Below are positions 1-5,312 of a DNA stretch of 5,312 bases, one piece after another (the stretch's first letter is position 1; each line of letters starts with the position of its first letter). Made by a program: the position numbers and the translations under genes. The stretch comes from Alphaproteobacteria bacterium (lineage in GTDB: Bacteria > Pseudomonadota > Alphaproteobacteria > Rhizobiales > Rhizobiaceae): the NCBI GenBank assembly GCA_030428345.1, contig JAUIBM010000258.1, positions 1 through 5,312 on the forward strand, written 5' to 3'. The notes under the pieces were generated by a model. The model was not told the DNA's origin and ran no database searches. It saw nothing but the letters and a program-made list of their open reading frames with translations.

Positions 1-757
1 CCTCTGCTTCCGATTGCGACGGACACAGCGAGGCGGCGGTCTCGATATCGAGTTCGGAAAACTCCGACCAGCCGGAATATCCCTTCCGATCGATGGAGAA
101 GCATCGCTTCTTCTCCGTTGTTTCGACATGGATCCCCCTGCGGCTCGAGTCCTCGGTCTTCAGTGAGATATAGTTGAGCTTGCGCGGGTTGAGCGGCGTG
201 CCGTGGCCCCAAACTCGGTAGGTGCACACATAGTCGATATCGTTTGCGCGGAGCGCCTCGACGCAAGCCGAGAACAGCTGTCGCAAAGCGAATCCGAGTT
301 CGGATTTGCCTCGCCGGGTAAGCAGGATGGAGGGAATCATCACAAGCACCGGCTTCTCGCCGCCGGGCTGGCGGGAAATGCGGCGCTCCGCGTCGCTGCC
401 GGATTTCAGATCCTGGCTCAGTTTAGCCAGATCGCCCGATATGTTGGCGATGTCGGCCCTGAGCAATCCGATTTCGTCTGAGATCCGATCGGCCTTCTTG
501 AGTCCGAGTTCTCTGGCGCGGTTGCAAATCCTCGCCGCCTCATCGACGTCGAGCACGAGAAGAAAATGGTCGACGGCCGGCTCCCACAAGCGGTCGAACA
601 GAAATCGCCGCCTCAGGCCGAGTTCGATCACCTGCCGGGACCGGCGCACATTCCGCCTGAAGGCATTCTCATCGACATCCTGAACGCTTCGCGCCCTGGA
701 CAGGAAGAAGTTGCTCAGCGCAACGATCGCCTCACGACACACTCTGGCAAGCAGCAT
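1..757 (-). CDS. Uncharacterised protein with coiled coil, partial (C-terminus outside window)
   Basis: The minus-strand reading frame is open for 252 codons from the ATG at 757 to the left edge, with a TGA codon directly upstream in the same frame, so this is the first possible ATG. No strong ribosome-binding site is visible. The N-terminal ~85 residues are basic and probably helical. Residues 92-117 form a clean heptad pattern (I92, I96, L99, I103, I106, L110, L113, L117), a short coiled coil. After a linker rich in charged and small residues, a globular part begins near residue 135 with a hydrophobic strand (VLVMIPSILL). It continues with an aromatic/Gly segment containing WGHGTPLN (183-190) and RKGYSGWSEF (224-233). 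I do not recognise the family. The position downstream of a glycosyltransferase and a carrier-thioesterase gene suggests a surface glycan or glycoconjugate role, which is inference only. The gene is sure; the function is unknown. Confidence 0.85.
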   Translation of the reverse strand, partial: MLLARVCREAIVALSNFFLSRARSVQDVDENAFRRNVRRSRQVIELGLRRRFLFDRLWEPAVDHFLLVLDVDEAARICNRARELGLKKADRISDEIGLLRADIANISGDLAKLSQDLKSGSDAERRISRQPGGEKPVLVMIPSILLTRRGKSELGFALRQLFSACVEALRANDIDYVCTYRVWGHGTPLNPRKLNYISLKTEDSSRRGIHVETTEKKRCFSIDRKGYSGWSEFSELDIETAASLCPSQSEAE

Positions 758-881
758 TCACTGGCGTCCATCAATCCGATTGACCCCGATCAGCGCGCCG
801 TCCGCAAGCGCGCCGACAGACCGGCTTCGACGGAGACCGAAGAGCAATCGCGATTGCGCGGGGCATGCACAATGGCGGGAT
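758..881 (-). other. 124-bp gap with a palindrome, a GC hairpin and a short open frame
   Basis: The gap between the carrier-thioesterase stop and the next ATG holds a perfect 14-bp palindrome at 844-857 (GCAATCGCGATTGC) and a GCGCGC/GCGCGC inverted repeat at 793-798 and 808-813 with a 9-base loop. Neither is followed by a T tract, so neither looks like an intrinsic terminator. A minus-strand open frame of 45 codons runs from a GTG at 895 to a TGA at 760-758, directly abutting the ATG of the next gene (TGAATG). Its C-terminal residues (ALADGALIGVNRIDGRQ) look protein-like, but length and start give no real support. No ribosome-binding site is seen. Confidence 0.4.
844..857. repeat. Perfect 14-bp palindrome
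   Basis: The sequence GCAATCGCGATTGC is identical to its reverse complement. It lies in the gap 25 bp downstream of the carrier-thioesterase stop codon and 87 bp before the next start. It could be a protein-binding site or chance; there is no loop for a stable RNA hairpin and no T run. Confidence 0.5.
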
Positions 882-2135
882 TCAAACTTCAACACCGCGT
901 TCCGGTTGTTTCGCAACTGACTCATTGGGGGCGATGCTGTCCACGATGGACTGGATCAGACTTGCACTTGCAGGGGAAGTGACCGCTTCTTCATGGGTCT
1001 CCCCCGAAATGTAAATGCGCCGGTTCGGCAGCAGCCGGTTGGTAGGAAAATTAGGATCAACAAGAAACTCCGCCCGGCTCGAACTGCAGATGATATCGAC
1101 AGGGAAACTCAAAGGACGCGGAACGTAACTCCTGAACGCCAACTCCAACAATACCGATGTGCGAGCGGCGGCGTCGGACGCATAGATCGCCTCGGCGTCG
1201 TGTCGTCTCGCGCTGGCTTCCGTCCCCTCCGCGCCTCCCTTGTCCTCCAGATCCGACCCTATCTTCGACTTGCGCTTGAGGTGCTTTCGCTTCATGCGCG
1301 AAACGAAATAGTTCTCCACCGCCGGGATTGCAAAGGACTCCCGCTCAAGCCCGTTCACGAAGCTGCCGGTTCTGGCGAGGAACTTCGCACGCACCGAGAA
1401 TTCCCGCCTAATGCGGGTAAAGGATGTCGCCAGCGGCGAAATAACGGGAATGTTGCGACGCGAAATGAACCCGTTGGCGCAATCATAGTCGTCCTTCAGG
1501 GCCTGAGGCAGCCCCGGATCGACCAGAATGACCTTGTTGGGCCGCAGACCCTCCAGTTTCATCTGGTGGATCATTTCCGAGGCGATCCAGCCGCCGGCGC
1601 AGAATGAAAGCAGATTCCACGGGCCTCGCGGTTGAATCTCAAGCACCGAGCGAAGATAGGCTGACGCGATTTCCTCAACGCGATCAAGCGGCTCCTCGAC
1701 GCCGTCAAAGCCCTTGGCCTGAAACAGATAGACCGGCTGCTCGGGATCCAGGGTCGCCAGGAAGCCGGGACGCAGGAACGTGATCCCGGCGCCGCCGTGA
1801 ATCATGAAGAGCGGCGGCTTCGACCCGGATTGGTTGATCGAAACGATGTTGCTGGGCAGCACCGAGCCGGTCGCGTTGTTCAGCGATTTCGCGATAATGG
1901 CAACGGTGTTTAGATCGACGAGTTGGCTTGGCTTGAAGTCAAGCTGGAAAAGATTGGAAATTTCGCCAGCCAACGTGGTCGCGGCCATCGAATCTCCGCC
2001 GAGATCGAAGAAATCATCGTTGCGACCGACCGGTTCGACTTCGAGGATGTCAGCCCAAATCGCGGCAAGCCGGTACTCAGGCTCCGAAGTGGGCGCCTGG
2101 TAGTCATATGGCAAATTCAACGACGAACGATTCAA
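882..2135 (-). CDS. Peptidyl/acyl carrier protein-thioesterase didomain protein (NRPS type), possibly 5'-truncated
   Basis: The 417-residue product has two domains. Residues ~18-86 are a phosphopantetheine carrier domain with the signature DDFFDLGGDSM, where Ser49 would carry the 4'-phosphopantetheine arm. Residues ~106-400 are an alpha/beta-hydrolase thioesterase of the type that ends NRPS lines: oxyanion-hole HGG (113-115), nucleophile elbow LLSFCAGG with Cys179 replacing the usual serine, Asp206 in VILVDPG, and His381 in SGETHEE. The family cleaves or transfers the acyl or peptidyl group from the carrier thioester. A very basic, charged stretch (about 279-315) lies in the lid region. The only start codons before the carrier domain are TTG (2135, 2120, 2114), none with a visible Shine-Dalgarno, and a TGA lies three codons upstream of 2135. 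Residues 2-20 resemble the tail of an adenylation domain running into the A-to-carrier linker, so the gene may have lost its adenylation part. Domain calls are firm; the start and intactness are uncertain. Confidence 0.88.
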   Translation of the reverse strand: MNRSSLNLPYDYQAPTSEPEYRLAAIWADILEVEPVGRNDDFFDLGGDSMAATTLAGEISNLFQLDFKPSQLVDLNTVAIIAKSLNNATGSVLPSNIVSINQSGSKPPLFMIHGGAGITFLRPGFLATLDPEQPVYLFQAKGFDGVEEPLDRVEEIASAYLRSVLEIQPRGPWNLLSFCAGGWIASEMIHQMKLEGLRPNKVILVDPGLPQALKDDYDCANGFISRRNIPVISPLATSFTRIRREFSVRAKFLARTGSFVNGLERESFAIPAVENYFVSRMKRKHLKRKSKIGSDLEDKGGAEGTEASARRHDAEAIYASDAAARTSVLLELAFRSYVPRPLSFPVDIICSSSRAEFLVDPNFPTNRLLPNRRIYISGETHEEAVTSPASASLIQSIVDSIAPNESVAKQPERGVEV

Positions 2136-2343
2136 AACAGATCACGCGCATTGAAGGCACGAGTAGCCAGCCGCGCCGAACCTGCACAGCGGGCCAACTC
2201 GCCCATGTTAATTATCGCACTCTTGCAAGTCGAACACTGCAACTTCCGCAGCGCGAGTGTAGCAAAGCCTTGTCGATCAAGCCACATCCCGGATGCCCAT
2301 CAATGGCAAAATCGCTCACCGGTCTGTGGAAATACTTGCGCTC
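2136..2343 (-). other. 208-bp gap between glycosyltransferase and carrier-thioesterase genes
   Basis: All three minus-strand frames were read through this gap. None gives recognisable adenylation-domain residues, and all are interrupted by stops. A 24-codon open frame (ATG at 2206, TGA at 2134-2132) ends overlapping the TTG start of the carrier-thioesterase gene, without a Shine-Dalgarno. A GATAAT hexamer (minus strand, 2216-2211) resembles a -10 element, but the best -35-like partner (TTGCAG, 2242-2237) is 20 bp away, which is too far for a standard promoter. A weak ACACT/AGTGT inverted repeat (2234-2238 and 2256-2260) is also present. I see no convincing terminator. Confidence 0.4.
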
Positions 2344-3414
2344 TCAGGCGGGCACGCCGGCGCGTGCGGCCATTCGCAGGAAGCGCTGTGCAAACAGATC
2401 TTCCGCCAGTTCCCTGCGCGTCCAGTCCAGCGCGGAGCGTCCCAAGGATATGACCTGCCCGGGATGGGCGAGAATGAACTCCAGTCGATCGCGCAAGCTT
2501 GCGCAATCGCCGGCGGGGACAATATAGCCACACTCGAACCCGGCCAGGGCGGCGGCGTCGAGATAGCCGGCAGAACCGCACTCATCCGAAATGATGGTCG
2601 CCGCGCCCATGCCCATGGCCTCCAGGGGCGCCGTCCCGAATGGTTCATCGTGCGACGGCAATATGCAAAGGTCGTGGTCGAGATACGACTGCCGCATGGC
2701 CTCGAACGGTACGCCTTCAAAGACCTTGATACGCTCGCCGATCGGCCCATGGGACGGGTAGTCGAGCAGTCGTGAGAGGTAATCCATGTCGAACCCCTTG
2801 GCGCGACCGGTGACGCCGACAAATGTGGCGGTGAAGTCGAACCGGTCTGCAAGTTGCTCAAGCGCCTCCAGGACGACAAAATGGTTCTTGCGCGGCTGCC
2901 CCAGTTTTCCGACGCAAAGAATCCTCAGTGTTCCTTCCGGGGCATAACGCCTGTTCTGGTCTTCAGTCAAAATCGCGACGGGAAAGGGGAGATAGGTCGC
3001 TGTGGGGTCGGGTTTCATTCCTTTTCCCGACAGGCCAGGAACGGGCGTGAATCGTCTGGTCCTGAAGGGAGCGATCAAATTCCGGAGTCTTGGGCCAAGT
3101 CCATCGGGGAAGAGAAGAGGATGCTGATCGTACCGGACAACCTTTCGCCCCTGCGCCATTGCAGCGAGCAAGATCCGGCGGGAAATTCCGGGCGTGCGTC
3201 TCACAACGACCAGATCCGGGTTCTCGCGGTTCAGCGTCTCCCAGGCGCGATTCCAGGAAATCGAGTCGTCCTCGACAATCTCTTTCACGCCGTCCAACTT
3301 GCCAAGACCGTTGCGCCGCACCACGAGCGTCACCTCGATCCCCGCCGACAGCAGGGCACGCAACGCGAAGTACAAATTCGTATGGAATGAGGGAAGAACG
3401 AATACGATCTTCAT
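2344..3414 (-). CDS. Glycosyltransferase family 4 (GT-B fold) protein
   Basis: The 356-residue product has a normal length for GT4 enzymes, which transfer a sugar from a nucleotide-sugar donor with retention of configuration, usually on the cytoplasmic face during polysaccharide or lipopolysaccharide assembly. The N-terminal Rossmann half begins MKIVFVLPSF with the acceptor-side helix following it. The C-terminal donor-binding half starts near residue 162 (LRILCVGKLGQPRKNH), where R175/K176 are placed to contact the donor phosphates. The hallmark EX7E motif is E257-PFGTAPL-E265, within HDEPFGTAPLEAMGMGAA, followed by the usual SDECGSAGYL stretch. No signal peptide or membrane helix is seen. 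The ATG at 3414 fits the family's N-terminus exactly, although no strong ribosome-binding site precedes it. It is the first gene of the leftward set; the next gene begins 208 bp downstream. Donor and acceptor cannot be told from sequence. Confidence 0.93.
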   Translation of the reverse strand: MKIVFVLPSFHTNLYFALRALLSAGIEVTLVVRRNGLGKLDGVKEIVEDDSISWNRAWETLNRENPDLVVVRRTPGISRRILLAAMAQGRKVVRYDQHPLLFPDGLGPRLRNLIAPFRTRRFTPVPGLSGKGMKPDPTATYLPFPVAILTEDQNRRYAPEGTLRILCVGKLGQPRKNHFVVLEALEQLADRFDFTATFVGVTGRAKGFDMDYLSRLLDYPSHGPIGERIKVFEGVPFEAMRQSYLDHDLCILPSHDEPFGTAPLEAMGMGAATIISDECGSAGYLDAAALAGFECGYIVPAGDCASLRDRLEFILAHPGQVISLGRSALDWTRRELAEDLFAQRFLRMAARAGVPA

Positions 3415-3431
3415 TGCAAGTCCGGAGCTTG

Positions 3432-3458
3432 TGGCGGTTACTTTCCGCCATTTGGAAA
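3432..3458 (-). promoter_or_regulatory. Two overlapping, mutually exclusive inverted repeats in the glycosyltransferase leader
   Basis: TGGCGG (3432-3437) pairs with CCGCCA (3445-3450) across a 7-base loop, ending 17 bp upstream of the glycosyltransferase ATG. TTTCC (3442-3446) pairs with GGAAA (3454-3458), also across 7 bases, and shares bases 3445-3446 with the first stem, so both cannot form at once. A third pair, CCAAT/ATTGG (3468-3472 and 3476-3480), lies just beyond. This could be a leader RNA switch or an operator, but the stems are only 5-6 bp. A role is inference. Confidence 0.3.
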
Positions 3459-3818
3459 ATGATCAAACCAATAAGATTGGCCGAAACCGTGCGGCCTGCG
3501 CATCGCGAAGCGTTCAACACCATCGGAGCGACGAATATCCCAGATCGTCAAGCGTTGGAACACGACGAATCCGCCTCGTCAGACAGGCAGGGTGCCCGCG
3601 TCTCCCGACATATCAGCAATGCACAGACGGGATGATCGCACTCGGTCTTGTTGCATACGATGTTGATCCGGTTGGTTGCTTCCGGTTTCCGCCATGGCGC
3701 CCTCGACGCGTATTGGGCCTTTGCCGCCCGACGGCACAAGCGAAAAGTTGTTGCCAAATATTCATCACGACGATTCACCTCGCGTAAGTATTTTGGTGCT
3801 AATTGTGATTCTTGGTAG

Positions 3819-3847
3819 TTGAAATCAACGTGTGTGTGCCGGATAAG
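3819..3847 (+). promoter_or_regulatory. Candidate sigma-70-type promoter for the plus-strand gene
   Basis: TTGAAA (3819-3824) and GATAAG (3842-3847) are separated by exactly 17 bp inside the A/T-richer part of the divergent region, facing the cyclic-di-GMP gene. The -35 is a 5/6 match and the -10 a 4/6 match to consensus. The -35 lies within the small inverted repeat GTTGA-AA-TCAAC (3818-3829), a possible operator. The distance to the ATG (over 300 bp) is long, which weakens the case unless a short gene or long leader lies between. Confidence 0.25.
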
Positions 3848-3849
3848 TT

Positions 3850-4164
3850 GTGACCATTTCGCGCCGGCTCGAAGGCCGGGTCTGTTCCCGATCTGGGGCG
3901 ATGTCTTCTGCCGCCGGCAGAATGTCTCTGTTCCATCGATGGGTGGGAGTGTCGTCGATGTCGATCCCGCAATCTGCAGCGGTTCGCTCCGTCTCTGGCG
4001 GGAAGGCAGCGTCGTACTGCGCCAGAGTGACGTCCCAATTGCTCGAGCGCACGCTTCACCGCCGGTTGCCCGACATTGGACAACGCTGGCTCGCGGCAGG
4101 GCCTCAGCACCTCTTGCGGCGCGCAAGGATTGAAGAGACGCAGGATCCGCTGGTGATCACATGA
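3850..4164 (+). other. Doubtful short open frame ending at the start of the cyclic-di-GMP gene
   Basis: A 104-codon frame opens at a GTG (3850) and closes with a TGA that overlaps the ATG at 4161 (ATGA). Its first half is Ser/Arg-rich and does not look like a protein. Its last ~45 codons (from about 4027) show a coding-like pattern by rough hand count: second-position GC clearly lower than first and third. They read as a plausible helical tail (LPDIGQRWLAAGPQHLLRRA). This may be the 3' remnant of a lost upstream gene, a small protein, or chance. There is no ribosome-binding site and no family match that I recognise. Confidence 0.15.
3906..3922. repeat. 17-bp inverted repeat in the divergent region
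   Basis: TTCTGCC (3906-3912) and GGCAGAA (3916-3922) are perfect inverted arms around a GCC centre. The compact shape with 7-bp arms suits a dimeric regulator site. No T tract follows on either strand, so a terminator is unlikely. It lies about 240 bp upstream of the cyclic-di-GMP gene and just downstream of the candidate promoter. Confidence 0.4.
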
Positions 4165-5312
4165 AGGGACTTCGAGAGCAAATTGCCTCTTTCACTCGGC
4201 TAAGCGGACTGGATCGCCAACGAAGCGATAGCGCCGATTATGTCCGTAGTGAGCAACTTCAGGCTATTCTGCGGTTCACACCCGTAATGATGGCGGCGAA
4301 CGGCATCAATGCGATCATTTCGGTGATCGTGGTGCTGCCGACGGCCAACCGATTGCTGGTGACGATGTGGCTATCGATGGTCGGGGTGGTCGCCTGCCTG
4401 GCGACCTGGTCCTGGATAAGGGGTCGTTCACTGCCCAGGCCGGGTTCGGCATCGCCCAGAGCGATGCGGCGGGCGACGTTACACGCCTCGATTCTCGGTG
4501 CGTTGTGGGGAATGCTGCCGGCCCTGTGGTTCGCGGATCTTTCGAGCGGGGCGCAACTGCTTGTTGGAACCCTGGTCACCGGCATGATCTGTTGCGGCGG
4601 CTTTGCACTCGCAACCGTGCCCAGCGCCGGCCTGGCCTATGTGTTTCTTCTCACCGTCGGCAGCCTCGTCGGGGTGATCAGGGCGGACACCGGCTATTGC
4701 GCCGCGATCGTCATTCTGCTTTTCGCCTACGCCACGGCCATTTGCTACGCCCTCGTAGGCACCGCCAGGCTCTATGTCGACAAGGTGGCCTCGGAAGCCG
4801 AACTGGCCGAAAGAGGCGAGGTGATCGAGCTTCTGCTCAACGAATTCCAGGAAACCGAGTCCGACTGGCTGTTTGAACTCGATACGGAACTGCGCTTCCG
4901 GAACGTGTCGCCGAGGCTCGCCGAACTTACGTGTATGAATGGTTCCGACCTGCGGGGCAGGGCTTTCGCAGATTTGGTGACGGCGGGTTCGCGGAATGTG
5001 TTTTTCGAGGAGTTTGAGAAAGGCGTCGGCTTTCGCGACCTGCTGATCGAAGTGGCGTTACCAGACGGATCAAACCGCTGGTGGTCGGTTTCGGCCACTC
5101 CGATCGTACCGAACAGATTTTCTGCGGCCGGCTGGCGTTGCGTGGGTTCAGACGTGACCGACGCAAAGGTTGCGGAAGACCGGGTGCTGTGGCTCGCCAC
5201 GACCGACGCACTGACGGATTTGCCCAACAGGACGAGCTTTCGATCGCAGGTTTCCGCCGCGCTTTCGTGCGAGGCGAGCAATGTGGCGGTCGCAGTCCTT
5301 GACCTCGACGAG
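4161..5312 (+). CDS. Membrane-bound PAS-GGDEF cyclic-di-GMP signalling protein, partial (C-terminus outside window)
   Basis: The frame is open for 384 codons from the ATG at 4161 to the right edge. An in-frame TGA at 4131-4133 limits the start, and no other start codon lies between. After a ~38-residue hydrophilic N-terminus come about six hydrophobic helices (roughly 41-60, 66-86, 108-126, 131-150, 156-174, 179-200), which form an integral membrane sensor. A linker helix (205-230) leads into a PAS-like domain (~228-337: SDWLFELDTELRFRNVS, then WWSVSATPI and GWRCVGSDVTDAK). The GGDEF domain opens with the typical ATTDALTDLPNR (346-357), and the window ends in VAVAVLDLDE just before the signature would be reached. 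Proteins of this build are diguanylate cyclases, or dual GGDEF-EAL enzymes if an EAL domain follows. Whether the GGDEF motif is intact cannot be seen. The ribosome-binding site is weak (an AGGA about 15 bases upstream). It is divergent from the glycan-type genes. Confidence 0.92.
   Translation, partial: MKGLREQIASFTRLSGLDRQRSDSADYVRSEQLQAILRFTPVMMAANGINAIISVIVVLPTANRLLVTMWLSMVGVVACLATWSWIRGRSLPRPGSASPRAMRRATLHASILGALWGMLPALWFADLSSGAQLLVGTLVTGMICCGGFALATVPSAGLAYVFLLTVGSLVGVIRADTGYCAAIVILLFAYATAICYALVGTARLYVDKVASEAELAERGEVIELLLNEFQETESDWLFELDTELRFRNVSPRLAELTCMNGSDLRGRAFADLVTAGSRNVFFEEFEKGVGFRDLLIEVALPDGSNRWWSVSATPIVPNRFSAAGWRCVGSDVTDAKVAEDRVLWLATTDALTDLPNRTSFRSQVSAALSCEASNVAVAVLDLDE

Larger units (their letters stand above)
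3415..4160. other. 746-bp divergent intergenic region without a convincing gene
   Basis: The region separates the leftward glycosyltransferase from the rightward cyclic-di-GMP gene, so it should contain both promoters. Several short overlapping frames are open on both strands, but none gives a recognisable protein, and by a rough hand count the codon-position GC pattern is weak over most of it. The part next to the plus-strand gene (about 4027-4160) looks more coding-like and may be a remnant. The stretch 3755-3850 is clearly richer in A and T than its surroundings, as expected for promoter DNA. Inverted repeats sit at 3432-3458, 3468-3480 and 3906-3922. No tRNA, transposase or terminal repeats were seen. 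Confidence 0.5.

Noticed and set aside
793..813. GCGCGC hairpin as an intrinsic terminator after the carrier-thioesterase gene
   Set aside because: No T tract follows on the transcribed strand, the loop is 9 bases and the stem only 6 bp.
203..982. Open frames on the plus strand at 203-481, 306-683 and 566-982
   Set aside because: They lie antisense to the 252-codon unknown gene, are rich in Arg/Ser as shadow frames are, and overlap each other; the minus-strand protein has coherent features such as a regular heptad coiled coil.
993..1607. 204-codon plus-strand open frame
   Set aside because: It is fully antisense to the thioesterase domain, whose catalytic residues and fold motifs are clear on the minus strand.
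2132..2206. 24-codon minus-strand open frame overlapping the TTG start of the carrier-thioesterase gene
   Set aside because: Too short, no ribosome-binding site, and no similarity to an adenylation-domain end; kept only as a note in the gap description.
2491..2504. Perfect 14-bp palindrome GCGCAAGCTTGCGC
   Set aside because: It lies inside the glycosyltransferase coding sequence and is explained by ordinary codons; no sign of a regulatory role.
3740..3757. Sigma-54-like promoter on the minus strand (TGGCAAC followed by TTTCGC)
   Set aside because: The spacing between the GG and GC elements is two bases too long for a -24/-12 promoter.
2854..3787. Plus-strand frames of 178-197 codons and a 186-codon minus-strand frame (3523-2963)
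   Set aside because: Most of their length overlaps the well-supported glycosyltransferase in other frames, and none shows recognisable motifs.
3548..4126. 192-codon minus-strand frame across the divergent region, and overlapping minus-strand frames at 3799-4110 and 3825-4052
   Set aside because: Low-complexity Arg/Ser/Thr/Cys composition, no motif, several competing frames and no consistent codon-position bias; I could not choose any as a gene.

Overview
The window looks like chromosomal DNA from a high-GC alphaproteobacterium, probably of the Hyphomicrobiales (rhizobial) type. I infer this from codon use (many C/G third positions), the style of the c-di-GMP signalling protein, and the surface-polysaccharide-like gene content. 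I cannot fix the genus from sequence alone.

Layout. Three genes lie on the minus strand and read leftwards: a GT4-type glycosyltransferase (3414 to 2344), a carrier-protein/thioesterase didomain protein of non-ribosomal-peptide-synthetase type (2135 to 882), and a protein of unknown function that leaves the window at its left edge (757 to 1). A 746-bp stretch without a convincing gene (3415-4160) separates them from a divergent plus-strand gene. That gene starts at 4161 and runs off the right edge. It encodes a membrane sensor with about six transmembrane helices, a PAS-like domain and the beginning of a GGDEF domain. Because it is open to the right edge it is easy to miss, but its translation is unambiguous.

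How the genes may work together. The leftward genes look like part of a surface glycan or glycoconjugate locus: a sugar transferase, a phosphopantetheine carrier with a releasing or transferring thioesterase, and an unknown protein with a coiled coil. The gaps between them (208 bp and 124 bp) are larger than in a tight operon, so co-transcription is likely but not shown. The divergent cyclic-di-GMP protein would fit regulation of matrix production, but it may simply be a neighbour.

Most notable points. The carrier-thioesterase protein begins exactly where the tail of an adenylation domain should be, has no ATG start and no visible ribosome-binding site, and uses a cysteine in place of the usual serine nucleophile. 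It may be a cut-down remnant of an adenylation-carrier-thioesterase enzyme, or a true free-standing didomain enzyme served by an adenylation protein encoded elsewhere. I saw no tRNA, rRNA, CRISPR array or insertion sequence.
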